A stretch of DNA of 64,000 nt from an uncultured Clostridia bacterium (GCA_947589415.1 CANQBP010000002.1:62001-126000); one strand, 5' to 3'; shown: positions 11,168 through 19,851, counted from the first letter of the stretch. The notes: generated from the letters alone by a model not told the origin. A program made the numbers and translations.

Positions 11168-11596
11168 ATGGATTTTTTATTTTTGGCTGAAGCAGCTTCA
11201 AATCAGGCGCAGGGAAGTCCCGGCGGTACTGCCCTGATGTTGGGTTTCTGGGTGTTGGTGTTCGTAATACTGTATTTTGTGATGATACGCCCGCAAAGAA
11301 AAAAACAGCAGGAAGAGGACGCTCTGCGCAACAGCGTTGAGGTGGGTGACGATATCACGACAATAGGCGGAATCGTCGGCAAGGTCATAGCTGTTAGAGA
11401 TGACGATGAAACCGTTGTTATTGAAACGGGAAGCGATAAGTCACGTATCCGCTTTAAAAAGTGGGCTATCAGATCCATAGATACACCCGATAAACAGATA
11501 GCCGTTGAAACAAAGAAGGAAAAGAAAGACAAAAAGAATAAAAAGAAGGTCGGCGAGGAGCCCGAAACGGAAAAAAATGAAGAAACGGAAGATTGA
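11168..11596 (+). CDS. yajC: Preprotein translocase accessory subunit YajC
   Basis: A 142-residue protein with one N-terminal membrane segment (about residues 20-40, ending in FVMIRPQRKK) and a cytosolic domain with VEVGDDITTIGGIVGKV. The tail is lysine/glutamate-rich. YajC associates with SecDF at the Sec translocon. The gene follows tgt by 74 bases with AAAGGAAAAGG upstream. Confidence 0.93.
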   Translation: MDFLFLAEAASNQAQGSPGGTALMLGFWVLVFVILYFVMIRPQRKKQQEEDALRNSVEVGDDITTIGGIVGKVIAVRDDDETVVIETGSDKSRIRFKKWAIRSIDTPDKQIAVETKKEKKDKKNKKKVGEEPETEKNEETED

Positions 11597-11662
11597 TGTC
11601 CGTGGTATTATCTGTTGTGACTGCGAATATATTTAGAATAAATTATGTTTGGAGTTGAGCAG

Positions 11663-12058
11663 ATGGGCGAAGTAAGAAAAAAAATTATTTCCGTCGTATT
11701 GGGGGCGGTATGCGGAGTTGCCGCAGCAATGCTGTCGATAGTTTTGTTTTCTTTTATTATCCTTAAAAGCGGGAACGTTAATTATTCCTTTTTAATGCCG
11801 CTCGGTATAGCGGCAGCTTGTATCGGGGCTTTTTTGGGCGGTATCGTTGCCGCAAGAATAAACGGGAGCGCAGGTATGCTGACGGGTGCGGCAGGAGGTT
11901 TCGTTATGTTTATTCTGTTGCTCGGAGCAGGTGCGGTCATGGGAGAGTTACCGGTTTGGGTCAGCTTTTTAAGACTTGTGCTGATGATTTTGTCGGGAGC
12001 CGCAGGAGGAGTATTGGGGGTAAATCATAAGAAAAAAAGAAGAAAAAGACGGATTTGA
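11663..12058 (+). CDS. TIGR04086-type four-helix membrane protein
   Basis: A 131-residue, very hydrophobic protein with four predicted membrane helices and a strongly basic C-terminus (KKKRRKRR). Size, glycine/alanine-rich helices and position next to a SCIFF gene fit the TIGR04086 membrane family of Clostridia, whose role is unknown. The ATG at 11663 has GGAG eight bases upstream; the in-frame ATG at 11645 has no ribosome-binding site. It may be co-transcribed with yajC. Confidence 0.75.
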   Translation: MGEVRKKIISVVLGAVCGVAAAMLSIVLFSFIILKSGNVNYSFLMPLGIAAACIGAFLGGIVAARINGSAGMLTGAAGGFVMFILLLGAGAVMGELPVWVSFLRLVLMILSGAAGGVLGVNHKKKRRKRRI

Positions 12059-12067
12059 TAATTTTTC

Positions 12068-12096
12068 TTGAATTTATGTCGAATATATGTTAAAAT
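12068..12096 (+). promoter_or_regulatory. Promoter of the SCIFF precursor
   Basis: TTGAAT at 12068-12073 and TAAAAT at 12091-12096, 17-base spacer, 40 bases before the peptide gene. Confidence 0.6.
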
Positions 12097-12136
12097 TAGG
12101 TACGTAAAAATTTGTTGTCCGGAAAGGGTGATATTG

Positions 12137-12286
12137 ATGGAGAATAAGCACATAAAAACTTTAAATCAGGCTAATCTTAAACAGTCTGCCGTAAAGGGCG
12201 GCTGCGGAGAGTGTCAGGCGTCCTGTCAGTCTGCGTGTAAAACATCTTGCACGGTTGCTAATCAGAAGTGTGAGAAGAAGCAGTAA
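12137..12286 (+). CDS. scfA: SCIFF ranthipeptide precursor (six Cys in forty-five residues)
   Basis: A 49-residue peptide starting MENKHIKTLNQANLK. Its C-terminal core holds six cysteines in the family pattern GGCGECQASC, then SACKTSC and a last KC. SCIFF peptides are near-universal in Clostridia; the adjacent radical-SAM enzyme cross-links Cys sulfurs to non-alpha carbons of acceptor residues (ranthipeptides, known for the family). Their biological role is unsettled. GGGTGAT lies five bases before the ATG. A hairpin pair separates it from its maturase. Confidence 0.96.
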   Translation: MENKHIKTLNQANLKQSAVKGGCGECQASCQSACKTSCTVANQKCEKKQ

Positions 12287-12302
12287 TTAAAACTTGACAG
12301 CG

Positions 12303-12346
12303 TCGGCGTGGTGACGCCGAATCGGGAGTGTCGGCTCGGCACTCCC
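12303..12346 (+). terminator. Tandem hairpins between SCIFF peptide and maturase
   Basis: Hairpin 1: TCGGCGT/ACGCCGA around GGTG (12303-12320). Hairpin 2: a 9-bp stem at 12324-12332/12338-12346 with one G-U pair. Hairpin 2 is followed by only a short broken T run, so a leaky terminator is likely. That would give much more peptide than enzyme mRNA (inference). Confidence 0.65.
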
Positions 12347-12394
12347 TTTGCGTTGTGTTTAAAAAATATATGTTTTGTTTGAGGGTGGAAAATA

Positions 12395-13804
12395 ATGATA
12401 CATAAATACAGGCTCAACGGCTATAATATATGTCTTGACGTTCATAGCGGCGCAGTACATATACTTGACGATACAGCCTATGATATACTCGATTATTGCA
12501 GCGAAAATATGGGTAAAGACGTACCCGAAAAGGTATATGAGGAACTTGGCGGCAAATACGAAAAGAAAGAAATCGAGGAAACATATGCCGCTTTGTACGA
12601 ACTTTTTGAAAATGGACAGCTCTTTTCTCCCGATGATTATGAGCAGTTTGCGGATATGATGACAAGGGCTCCGGTAAAATCAATGTGTATAAATATTTCG
12701 CATGACTGTAATCTAAGGTGCGAATACTGTTTTGCCGCTAAAGGCGACTTCGGTCAGGGAAGATGTCTTATGCCGCTTGAAACGGCAAAAAAAGCCATAG
12801 ACTTTATAATAGCTAACTCCGGTACAAGAAAAAATCTGGAGGTGGATTTTTTTGGCGGCGAACCGCTTATGAATTTTGATGTTGTGAAAAAGACCGTAGA
12901 GTATGCAAGAGGACTTGAGGATAAGTACAATAAAAAATTCAGATTTACCATTACAACAAACGGTATTTTGCTTGACGATGATAAAATGGAATTTATTAAC
13001 CGTGAGATGAATAATGTTGTACTGTCACTTGACGGAAGAAAGGAAGTCAATGACAGACTGCGTGTGACTCCGAACGGCAAGGGAAGCTATGACGCAATAG
13101 TTCCCGCCTATCAAAAGCTCGTGTCCCAAAGAACAGATAAGGATTATTACATCAGAGGTACTTTTACAAAATATAATCTTGATTTTACAAATGATGTACT
13201 TCATATGCACAGCTTGGGTTTTGACCAGCTTTCAATTGAACCCGTTGTGTCCGACCCGAAACTTGATTATTCAATTAAGTACGAAGACCTTCCCGTTGTC
13301 TTTGAGGAGTATGAAAAACTTGCGAAAACCATTATTGACTCAAGAAAAAAAGGAGATTATTATAATTTCTTCCATTTTATGATAGACCTTGATCAAGGGC
13401 CTTGTGCGATAAAGCGTTTGAGGGGCTGCGGGTGCGGAAATGAATATGTTGCGGTAACACCGCAGGGGGATATTTATCCTTGCCACCAGTTCGTCGGAAA
13501 TGAAGATTACAAGATGGGTAATCTCAATGACGGAACGTTCAATACCGATATGAAAAATATGTTTGCAATGTCAACGGTTTATACAAAAGAAAACTGCAGG
13601 GACTGTTGGGCAAAATTTTACTGTTCCGGAGGCTGTAATGCAAATAATTTCCAGTATGAGGGGGATATAAGAAAGTCACACAAAACATCGTGTGAGCTTG
13701 AGAAAAAACGTCTTGAATGTGCGATAATGATAAAGGCGGCACTTGCCGAGTCGGGTGACGAAACTGACTGCGACGGAGAGGACTGTATATGCTCCTGCCT
13801 GTAA
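12395..13804 (+). CDS. scfB: SCIFF radical-SAM maturase (SPASM family)
   Basis: A 469-residue radical S-adenosylmethionine enzyme. An N-terminal PqqD-like peptide-binding part precedes the radical-SAM core with CNLRCEYC (Cys105, Cys109, Cys112 bind the catalytic 4Fe-4S cluster) and the FFGGEPL motif. The C-terminal SPASM region has the cluster cysteines GCGCGNEY, YPCHQF and CRDCWAKFYCSGGC. It matures the SCIFF peptide encoded just upstream. The protein ends in a further Cys-rich tail (CDGEDCICSCL), which I do not recall as a fixed part of the family. GAGGGTGG precedes the ATG. Confidence 0.95.
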   Translation: MIHKYRLNGYNICLDVHSGAVHILDDTAYDILDYCSENMGKDVPEKVYEELGGKYEKKEIEETYAALYELFENGQLFSPDDYEQFADMMTRAPVKSMCINISHDCNLRCEYCFAAKGDFGQGRCLMPLETAKKAIDFIIANSGTRKNLEVDFFGGEPLMNFDVVKKTVEYARGLEDKYNKKFRFTITTNGILLDDDKMEFINREMNNVVLSLDGRKEVNDRLRVTPNGKGSYDAIVPAYQKLVSQRTDKDYYIRGTFTKYNLDFTNDVLHMHSLGFDQLSIEPVVSDPKLDYSIKYEDLPVVFEEYEKLAKTIIDSRKKGDYYNFFHFMIDLDQGPCAIKRLRGCGCGNEYVAVTPQGDIYPCHQFVGNEDYKMGNLNDGTFNTDMKNMFAMSTVYTKENCRDCWAKFYCSGGCNANNFQYEGDIRKSHKTSCELEKKRLECAIMIKAALAESGDETDCDGEDCICSCL

Positions 13805-13890
13805 CGGGGTCTGCCTGCCGTGATGAAGATTTGATGAAATACGTAAATTCGTAAATTCCGTAAATTCTCGGAAAATAAATACAAAGGGTA

Positions 13891-13919
13891 TTGACAATTG
13901 AGTATCAATGTGTTATAAT
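13891..13919 (+). promoter_or_regulatory. Consensus promoter of infC-rpmI-rplT
   Basis: TTGACA at 13891-13896 and TATAAT at 13914-13919 with exactly 17 bases between. The spacer carries AGTATCAAT, as at 9172-9200. Confidence 0.88.
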
Positions 13920-13925
13920 GTTGCG

Positions 13926-14095
13926 GTAAAACAAAGTAGAGCTTGTGCTTTCACCTGTATGGTACCGTCTGTTACGGGTCAATAGTGGTTTTAATTCCAT
14001 GTTTTATATGGGGTTGTGTTATGCTATTCGATGCACGGACGGTCAATGACGGTTCGTGCTTTATTTTTGTTATATTGTTTTGGAGGTGCTTTACA
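13926..14095 (+). promoter_or_regulatory. infC leader with attenuator (L20-leader type)
   Basis: The 170-base untranslated leader ends in an intrinsic terminator. GCACGGAC at 14033-14040 pairs with GTTCGTGC at 14052-14059, with an inner GTC/GAC stem, followed by a T-rich run to 14069. In Bacillus and relatives infC-rpmI-rplT is repressed by ribosomal protein L20 through premature termination in such a leader (known). The L20-binding fold itself was not verified here. Confidence 0.7.
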
Positions 14096-14614
14096 ATTAG
14101 CAAGCAGGAAATTCAGATAAATGACGAAATTCGTGATAAGGAGATCCGTGTTATCGGCTCGGACGGTGCGCAACTCGGTATAATGTCCTCCTCAAAGGCA
14201 CTGGGGATGGCAGAGGCGGCAAATCTTGATCTCGTGAAAATAGCCCCACAGGCTCAACCGCCTGTATGTAAGATTATGGATTACGGTAAGTATCGCTTTG
14301 AGCAGGCTAAGAGAGAAAAGGAAGCCAGAAAAAACCAAAAGGTTGTTGACATCAAGGAAGTAAGACTTTCCCTTAATATTGATACCCACGACTTTAATAC
14401 CAAGCTGAACCATACCCAGCGTTTTATTAAGGGCGGGGATAAGGTGAAGGTGTCTATACATTTCAGAGGGCGTGAAATGGGACACCCCGAACTCGGAACG
14501 GAGATCATGAATAAATTCGCAGAGGCTTGTCAGGAATTTGCGGCAGTTGAAAAGCCTGCAAAGCTCGAAGGACGTAATATGCTTATGTTCCTTGCACCGA
14601 AGCACAACAAATAA
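14096..14614 (+). CDS. infC: Translation initiation factor IF-3 (ATT start)
   Basis: A 172-residue IF-3, the 30S-bound factor that discriminates initiator tRNA and prevents subunit joining. The N-domain begins SKQEIQINDEIRDKEIRVI; the C-domain includes VRLSLNIDTHDFNTK-type sequence. The start is ATT at 14096, twelve bases after GGAGGT. No ATG, GTG or TTG in frame gives the family N-terminus, and the upstream frame runs through the attenuator. Rare AUU-type starts are a known autoregulatory feature of infC. Confidence 0.93.
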   Translation: MSKQEIQINDEIRDKEIRVIGSDGAQLGIMSSSKALGMAEAANLDLVKIAPQAQPPVCKIMDYGKYRFEQAKREKEARKNQKVVDIKEVRLSLNIDTHDFNTKLNHTQRFIKGGDKVKVSIHFRGREMGHPELGTEIMNKFAEACQEFAAVEKPAKLEGRNMLMFLAPKHNK

Positions 14615-14638
14615 AAGAAAACCAAGGAGGAATTTAAT

Positions 14639-14836
14639 ATGCCTAAGATCAAAACACATAGCGGAGCTAAGAAACGTTTCAAGCTCACAAAGGGCGGCAA
14701 GGTAATCCGCGCACACGCTAATAAGAGTCATATACTCAACAAGAAAACAACAAAGCGTAAAAGAGGTTTGAGAAAGACTACGGTTGCCGATAAGACAAAT
14801 GTGGCATCGGTAAAGAGGCTTATCCCCTACAAATAA
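14639..14836 (+). CDS. rpmI: 50S ribosomal protein L35
   Basis: A 65-residue basic protein beginning [17 protein letters not shown], typical of L35. AAGGAGG lies upstream. Second gene of the infC-rpmI-rplT operon, 24 bases after infC. Confidence 0.98.
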   Translation: MPKIKTHSGAKKRFKLTKGGKVIRAHANKSHILNKKTTKRKRGLRKTTVADKTNVASVKRLIPYK

Positions 14837-14886
14837 TTGTATAGGTCAATTTTGTTTATTTATTAAGATTAACGGAGGTATATAGT

Positions 14887-15240
14887 ATGGCTCGTGTAAA
14901 GGGTGCGTTGGCAACACGCAAGAGAAGAAAAAAGGTATTAAAGCTCGCTAAGGGCTATTGGGGTGCAAAAAGCAAGCACTTTAAAATGGCTAAAGAAGCC
15001 GTTATGAAAAGCGGCAACTATGCCTATATAGGAAGAAAACAGAGAAAGCGTGATTTCAGAAGATTGTGGATAACAAGAATTTCCGCAGGCTGCAAGGCTA
15101 ACGGCATAAATTATTCCAAATTTATGAACGGTCTTAAAAAGGCCGGCATAGCACTCAACAGAAAAATGCTTTCTGAAATTGCTATTGCCGATCCGGAGGC
15201 TTTTACAACCCTCGTGGAAAAGGCAAAGGCTGCACTTTGA
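14887..15240 (+). CDS. rplT: 50S ribosomal protein L20
   Basis: A 117-residue protein beginning [19 protein letters not shown] and containing the conserved [17 protein letters not shown] segment. It is needed early in 50S assembly and in Bacillus also represses its own operon through the leader RNA. ACGGAGG precedes the ATG; a strong terminator follows. Confidence 0.98.
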   Translation: MARVKGALATRKRRKKVLKLAKGYWGAKSKHFKMAKEAVMKSGNYAYIGRKQRKRDFRRLWITRISAGCKANGINYSKFMNGLKKAGIALNRKMLSEIAIADPEAFTTLVEKAKAAL

Positions 15241-15251
15241 TTTTTATGTTT

Positions 15252-15282
15252 ACGCTCGGGCATTGCTCGAGCGTGATTTTTT
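15252..15282 (+). terminator. Intrinsic terminator of the infC operon
   Basis: A 10-bp stem (ACGCTCGGGC with GCTCGAGCGT, one G-U pair), loop ATT, then TTTTTT from 15277. The apical GGGCATTGCTC recurs in the terminator at 19793. Confidence 0.9.
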
Positions 15283-15301
15283 AGCAGGGGTGATAAATCA
15301 T

Positions 15302-15562
15302 ATGATGTGCGAGGAACTTCCTCAAATAATGTGGTTTGAAAATGATAACAATTATACAGAATGTGATGATTTATTCCATTACATTATACTGCCCGATACA
15401 AAGGAAAAGACAATGCTCGTAAAAATATGGCACGGAGAGTATTGCTATGAAAAAAGTACGGACATAATCGTGTCCGAGCGTACATTTATGATGACAGATG
15501 AGGGCAGAAACGAAATGATAGAGTATATACGCAGCGAAGATAGTGAATATCGAAGACAATGA
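15302..15562 (+). CDS. Small acidic protein, unrecognised
   Basis: An 86-residue soluble acidic protein beginning MMCEELPQIMWFENDNN; I recognise no family. GGGGTGAT lies seven bases before the ATG at 15302 (a second ATG follows directly). It sits just after the rplT terminator and 29 bases before a lipoprotein gene. Codon use matches its neighbours and the ribosome-binding site is good, so it is probably real. Confidence 0.65.
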   Translation: MMCEELPQIMWFENDNNYTECDDLFHYIILPDTKEKTMLVKIWHGEYCYEKSTDIIVSERTFMMTDEGRNEMIEYIRSEDSEYRRQ

Positions 15563-15591
15563 TGCCGGAAATTAACTTAGAGAGGTTTTAT

Positions 15592-16131
15592 ATGAAAAAA
15601 ATTATTGTATCCTTGCTGGCATTTATATCCGTTCTGAATTTTACGGGGTGCGGAAACCGTAATGAGGGTGAGGCTTCAAAAGAGCCTGCCGTTTCCGTAC
15701 AGTCGCAGGTATCAAATGACGGCTCCGAGAATGCTGCCGATGAAAATTCCTACTCTGAAATTTCGGAGGAGTCGATATATATAAGTGACGACCCGAACGA
15801 ATATTTGAAATATCTCGGACAGTGGCTGCACGTCGGAAGTGAAAACTGTATTATGGAGATAACCTATCCTGATGATAAGCATTACAGTATAACGATTGAC
15901 TGCAAAGCGGAAAATTTTGTTACAAAGTGGACGCTGACGGGAATATTTGAGGCGGAAAACGGCGGTATTTTCTATGAGGGTTCTATGGTTGAAAAAATGG
16001 CGGACGGAACCGAACAGACTAAAAACGATTGCAGCGGTTATATAAGACTCGGTGAGGACGGTCTTATCAAGTGGAGAGATTCAAAAGACACAAGAGGAAA
16101 AGATTTTATATTTAAAAGGACAGATACATGA
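15592..16131 (+). CDS. Putative lipoprotein, unknown function
   Basis: A 179-residue secreted protein. The N-terminus MKKIIVSLLAFISVLNFTGC is a lipoprotein signal peptide with lipobox FTGC; the mature protein would be anchored through that Cys. A Ser/Glu-rich linker follows, then a roughly 100-residue beta-rich domain beginning YLGQWLHVGSENCIMEI, which looks like a lipocalin-type barrel (inference). AGAGAGG precedes the ATG at 15592. No enzyme motif is visible. Confidence 0.78.
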   Translation: MKKIIVSLLAFISVLNFTGCGNRNEGEASKEPAVSVQSQVSNDGSENAADENSYSEISEESIYISDDPNEYLKYLGQWLHVGSENCIMEITYPDDKHYSITIDCKAENFVTKWTLTGIFEAENGGIFYEGSMVEKMADGTEQTKNDCSGYIRLGEDGLIKWRDSKDTRGKDFIFKRTDT

Positions 16132-16155
16132 TACTGACGTAAAGGGAGTGTACAA

Positions 16156-18231
16156 ATGATAAAGAAGTATGTTTTTGGAGAACCGACAGAAACCGGAGCG
16201 GTAGAGTTGGATATTGAACCTTGTGAGGGTGTTGTTGATTGCTTTAATGAGATAGAAACCGATGAGGGTTTTATTTTTAATTATACAATGAATGACGATG
16301 ATATTGTTTACGGACTCGGAGAGGCGAATAGGGGAATAAACAAGAGGGGCGGTATGTACAGGAGCTTTTGTACGGACGAGCCTAATCAGACCGAGGAAAA
16401 GCAATCACTATACGGCGCACATAATTTTATTGTAATTACGGGAATAATGAGTATAGGCGTTTTTGTTGACTGCGCGGGAGAGGTCAGCTTTGATATAGGA
16501 TATACCTCCGGGAATATGCTTAATATAAAATTGGATAGTAAGGATTTTGCACTGTATATCATAGACGGTACAAATGCTTACGATGTGGTTAAACAGTTTA
16601 GGGAAATAATAGGAAGAAGCTATATCGCTCCCCGCTGGGCATTCGGATACCAACAAAGTCGTTGGAGCTATATGAATGAGGACGAAATACGTGAGGTAGT
16701 GAAAAATCATAGGGAAAATAATATACCTCTTGATGCCGTCTACATGGATATAGACTATATGGAGAGGTATAAGGACTTTACCGTAAATGATGAGGCATTC
16801 CCCGATTTTCCGAATTTTGTGGAGGAAATGAGGGAGAACGGAATAAGACTTGTACCGATTATAGATGCGGGTGTTAAGATTGAAGAAGGCTATGATATAT
16901 ACGAGGAGGGAAAGGAAAAGGGATATTTCTGTAAAAGAAAGGACGGAAGCTGCTTTGTGGCAGCCGTGTGGCCCGGAAAAACACATTTCCCCGATTTTCT
17001 TAATCCTGCTGCAAGAAAATGGTTCGGTTCAAAATATAAGCGTCTTATTGACTGCGGAATAGAGGGTTTTTGGAATGATATGAATGAGCCTGCAATGTTC
17101 TTTACCGAAGAGGGTGAGAAAAAGGCGGAGCAGCTCGTGAAAAACTTTGATTTCGGTGCGAACAGGCAGGATAAATTTTTTGAGCTGGGCGGAACAATAA
17201 TGGGTCTTGCAAACAGGGCGGAGGATTATAAAAATTTCTATCATAACGTAAACGGAAAACAAATTCGCCATGATAAGGTGCATAATATTTTCGGGGCAAA
17301 TATGACAAGGGCAGCAGGAGAAGCATTTGAAGAAATATCACCCGATAAACGTATATTGATGTTTTCCCGTGCCTCATATATAGGCAGCCACAAATACGGC
17401 GGTATATGGACAGGTGATAATCAGTCATGGTGGAGTCATCTTCTTCTTAATATAAAGATGATGCCGTCGCTGAATATGTGCGGATTTTTATACAGCGGAG
17501 CAGATATAGGCGGTTTCGGCTGTAATACCACAAAAGATCTTCTTATGCGCTGGCTCGGTTTCGGTATATTTACCCCGCTTATGAGAAACCATTCCGCTAT
17601 GGGCACACGAAGACAGGAATGTTATAATTTCGGGGATACGGAGGATTTTGCAAATATCATTTCGATACGCTACTGCCTTATTCCGTACCTTTACAGTGAA
17701 TATATGAAGGCTTGCCTTAATAATGATATGCTTTTCAAACCGCTTGCCTTTGAATATCCTACGGACGGATTTGCAAGAAATGTTGAAGATCAGCTTATTC
17801 TTGGAGACAGCCTTATGCTTGCTCCCGTATATGAACAGAATGCGCGCGGCAGATATGTGTATCTTCCCGAAGATATGCTGCTTGTTGTATTTCGTTCCTC
17901 GTCAGTGCGAAGATATCAGGTGCTTCAAAAGGGCATACACTATATTTTTGCCGATGTGAACGAAGTGCCCGTGTTTATACGCAAGGGAAAACTCCTGCCG
18001 CTTTGCAGAACGGCACAATGTACCGATGCGCTTGATACGTCAATGTTTGAAATCATCGCATATACGGATCGTGAAACGCAGTATATGATGTATGAAGATG
18101 ACGGTATTTCTAAAGATTATGACAATGAAAATAATTACGTTCCGTTTGAAATAAAAAAGGCAGACGGCATACTTGGTGCCGTATCGCCCAAAACTATTGT
18201 AAAATTGTCATTGTTCGGACAAAATACCTGA
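16156..18231 (+). CDS. Glycoside hydrolase family 31 alpha-glucosidase
   Basis: A 691-residue enzyme with an N-terminal beta-sandwich, a TIM barrel and C-terminal beta domains. The nucleophile Asp is in GFWNDMNEPAMF (about residue 300) and the acid/base Asp in GGIWTGDNQSWW (about residue 420). There is no signal peptide, so it is likely cytoplasmic, acting on alpha-linked glucosides such as short malto-oligosaccharides; exact specificity cannot be read. GGGAG precedes the ATG. It may be co-transcribed with the lipoprotein gene 24 bases upstream. Confidence 0.93.
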   Translation: MIKKYVFGEPTETGAVELDIEPCEGVVDCFNEIETDEGFIFNYTMNDDDIVYGLGEANRGINKRGGMYRSFCTDEPNQTEEKQSLYGAHNFIVITGIMSIGVFVDCAGEVSFDIGYTSGNMLNIKLDSKDFALYIIDGTNAYDVVKQFREIIGRSYIAPRWAFGYQQSRWSYMNEDEIREVVKNHRENNIPLDAVYMDIDYMERYKDFTVNDEAFPDFPNFVEEMRENGIRLVPIIDAGVKIEEGYDIYEEGKEKGYFCKRKDGSCFVAAVWPGKTHFPDFLNPAARKWFGSKYKRLIDCGIEGFWNDMNEPAMFFTEEGEKKAEQLVKNFDFGANRQDKFFELGGTIMGLANRAEDYKNFYHNVNGKQIRHDKVHNIFGANMTRAAGEAFEEISPDKRILMFSRASYIGSHKYGGIWTGDNQSWWSHLLLNIKMMPSLNMCGFLYSGADIGGFGCNTTKDLLMRWLGFGIFTPLMRNHSAMGTRRQECYNFGDTEDFANIISIRYCLIPYLYSEYMKACLNNDMLFKPLAFEYPTDGFARNVEDQLILGDSLMLAPVYEQNARGRYVYLPEDMLLVVFRSSSVRRYQVLQKGIHYIFADVNEVPVFIRKGKLLPLCRTAQCTDALDTSMFEIIAYTDRETQYMMYEDDGISKDYDNENNYVPFEIKKADGILGAVSPKTIVKLSLFGQNT

Positions 18232-18271
18232 TAAAATTATGTAATTAAATTGATTAAATTTGTTTTTTCTA

Positions 18272-18300
18272 TTGAAAAAATTGCCAAAATAGTATAGAAT
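18272..18300 (+). promoter_or_regulatory. Promoter of the pgk leader
   Basis: TTGAAA at 18272-18277 and TAGAAT at 18295-18300, 17-base spacer. The transcript would start near 18307, leaving a leader of about 220 nt before pgk. Confidence 0.65.
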
Positions 18301-18306
18301 ATACCT

Positions 18307-18515
18307 TGTAAGCCTGCGACCAATCTCTTGAAGTGCTGCGGCGCAGGAATATGGACTCACATGAAAACGGTTTCCTTAGTGAGTGACAATCGTATATTTC
18401 AGGGCATGAGTCCCGACGGAACAATTGCTTTTTATGAATGTGTTCCGCTGCGGAACTGCCCCCGTTAAAAGAAACCGACTTCAAATTTAGTGCAGCCCCG
18501 TGCTGCCGGAAAGGG
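18307..18515 (+). ncRNA. Structured pgk leader, PGK RNA motif candidate
   Basis: About 210 nt without a gene, rich in pairing. CCTGCG pairs with CGCAGG near 18313-18352. ACTCAC pairs with GTGAGT around a GAAA-ACGG-TTTC inner hairpin (about 18355-18384). CGGAACA at 18417-18423 can pair with TGTTCCG at 18441-18447. GTTCCG at 18442-18447 can instead pair with CGGAAC at 18451-18456, so those two stems exclude each other. A PGK RNA motif has been described upstream of phosphoglycerate kinase genes in gut metagenomes, and position and size fit it; the covariance model was not run. Confidence 0.6.
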
Positions 18516-18526
18516 TGTAAAACAAA

Positions 18527-19723
18527 ATGAACTATCTTAACAAAAAAACTGTTGAGGATATTGATGTAGCAGGCAAGAGAGTGCTTGTACGCTGCGATTT
18601 CAATGTACCGTTTGACGGGGAGGGTAATATCTCTGACCCCAAGAGAATTGATGAGGCTTTAAAGACCATAAAGTATCTTATTGACCATAAGGCAAGAGTT
18701 ATTTTATGTTCTCACCTCGGTCGTCCGAAGGGTGAATTTAATCCTAAATATTCTCTCGCTCCCGTTGCAGCTTACCTCTCAAAGGCCCTCGGCTTTGAGG
18801 TTAAAATGGCATCCGATGTTGTAGGCGAAAGCGCAAAGAGTATTGCGGCTTCTCTTCAGGACGGTGAGGTAGAACTTATAGAAAATGTACGTTTCCATAA
18901 GGAAGAGGAAAAGAATGATCCGGAATTTTCAAAGCAGCTTGCTTCACTTGCGGAAATCTATGTAAACGATGCTTTCGGAACTGCTCATAGAGCTCATGCT
19001 TCGACTGCCGGTGTTGCAGATTATCTCCCTGCCGTATGCGGATACCTCATTCAGAAGGAAATAACCGTTATGGGCGGCGCACTTGAAAATCCGAAAAGAC
19101 CGTTTGTTGCAATCCTCGGCGGTGCAAAGGTTTCCGATAAGATCGGCGTTATAACAAACCTCCTTGATAAGGTTGACACACTTATCATCGGCGGCGGTAT
19201 GGCTTATACCTTTATGAAGGCTCTCGGCTATTCGACAGGTACATCTATATGCGAGCTTGATAAGGTTGAACTTGCTAAGGATATAATGACAATGGCAAAG
19301 GAAAAGGGAGTAAACTTCCTTATTCCGGAAGATACCGTTGTAGGTATGGAATATAAGCCCGATACCGAATTTAAGACCGTTCCCTCGGATCAGATCGAGG
19401 ATAATTGGATGGGTCTTGATATAGGACCTAAGACAAGAGAGAAATTCGCAAATGCTCTTACAGGTGCAGGTACTGTTGTATGGAACGGTCCGATGGGTGT
19501 TTCGGAATGGGATAATTTTGCTGCCGGAACTATTTCTGTTGCAAAAGCCGTTGCCGAAAGCGGAGCTATTTCCATAATCGGAGGCGGTGATTCTGCTGCT
19601 GCCGTTGAAAAACTCGGTTATGCCGACAGAATGACTCATATATCAACGGGCGGCGGAGCTTCTCTTGAATTTCTTGAGGGAAAGGTACTTCCCGGTATCG
19701 CAGCTCTTAATGACAAAAACTGA
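18527..19723 (+). CDS. pgk: Phosphoglycerate kinase
   Basis: A 398-residue glycolytic enzyme transferring phosphate from 1,3-bisphosphoglycerate to ADP. Signatures: [22 protein letters not shown], the hinge and nucleotide-binding [12 protein letters not shown], and the C-terminal [24 protein letters not shown] precedes the ATG. First gene of the pgk-tpiA-gpmI cluster, transcribed from a promoter with the long structured leader. Confidence 0.98.
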   Translation: MNYLNKKTVEDIDVAGKRVLVRCDFNVPFDGEGNISDPKRIDEALKTIKYLIDHKARVILCSHLGRPKGEFNPKYSLAPVAAYLSKALGFEVKMASDVVGESAKSIAASLQDGEVELIENVRFHKEEEKNDPEFSKQLASLAEIYVNDAFGTAHRAHASTAGVADYLPAVCGYLIQKEITVMGGALENPKRPFVAILGGAKVSDKIGVITNLLDKVDTLIIGGGMAYTFMKALGYSTGTSICELDKVELAKDIMTMAKEKGVNFLIPEDTVVGMEYKPDTEFKTVPSDQIEDNWMGLDIGPKTREKFANALTGAGTVVWNGPMGVSEWDNFAAGTISVAKAVAESGAISIIGGGDSAAAVEKLGYADRMTHISTGGGASLEFLEGKVLPGIAALNDKN

Positions 19724-19792
19724 CTAATGCATAAATCATAATGCGTGATGCATAATGTTCTGCTTTATTCAGAAACACACGGTTTTTTGATG

Positions 19793-19822
19793 ACGGGGTA
19801 GGGCATTGCTCTCCCCGTTATT
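19793..19822 (+). terminator. Terminator or attenuator between pgk and tpiA
   Basis: ACGGGG-T-AGGGC pairs with GCTCTCCCCGT (one bulged T, one G-U pair) around loop ATT, followed by TATTTATC. The weak T run suggests partial termination. The 11-mer GGGCATTGCTC at its apex is shared with the rplT terminator. Confidence 0.6.
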
Positions 19823-19851
19823 TATCAATAAAAGAATAGAGGTAATTGAAA

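Noticed and set aside
13943-14095. An upstream extension of infC
   Set aside because: The frame translates the attenuator leader; family sequence begins only after the ATT at 14096.
18269-18484. A minus-strand open frame in the pgk leader
   Set aside because: It lies across the structured RNA and promoter, has no ribosome site and no recognisable product.
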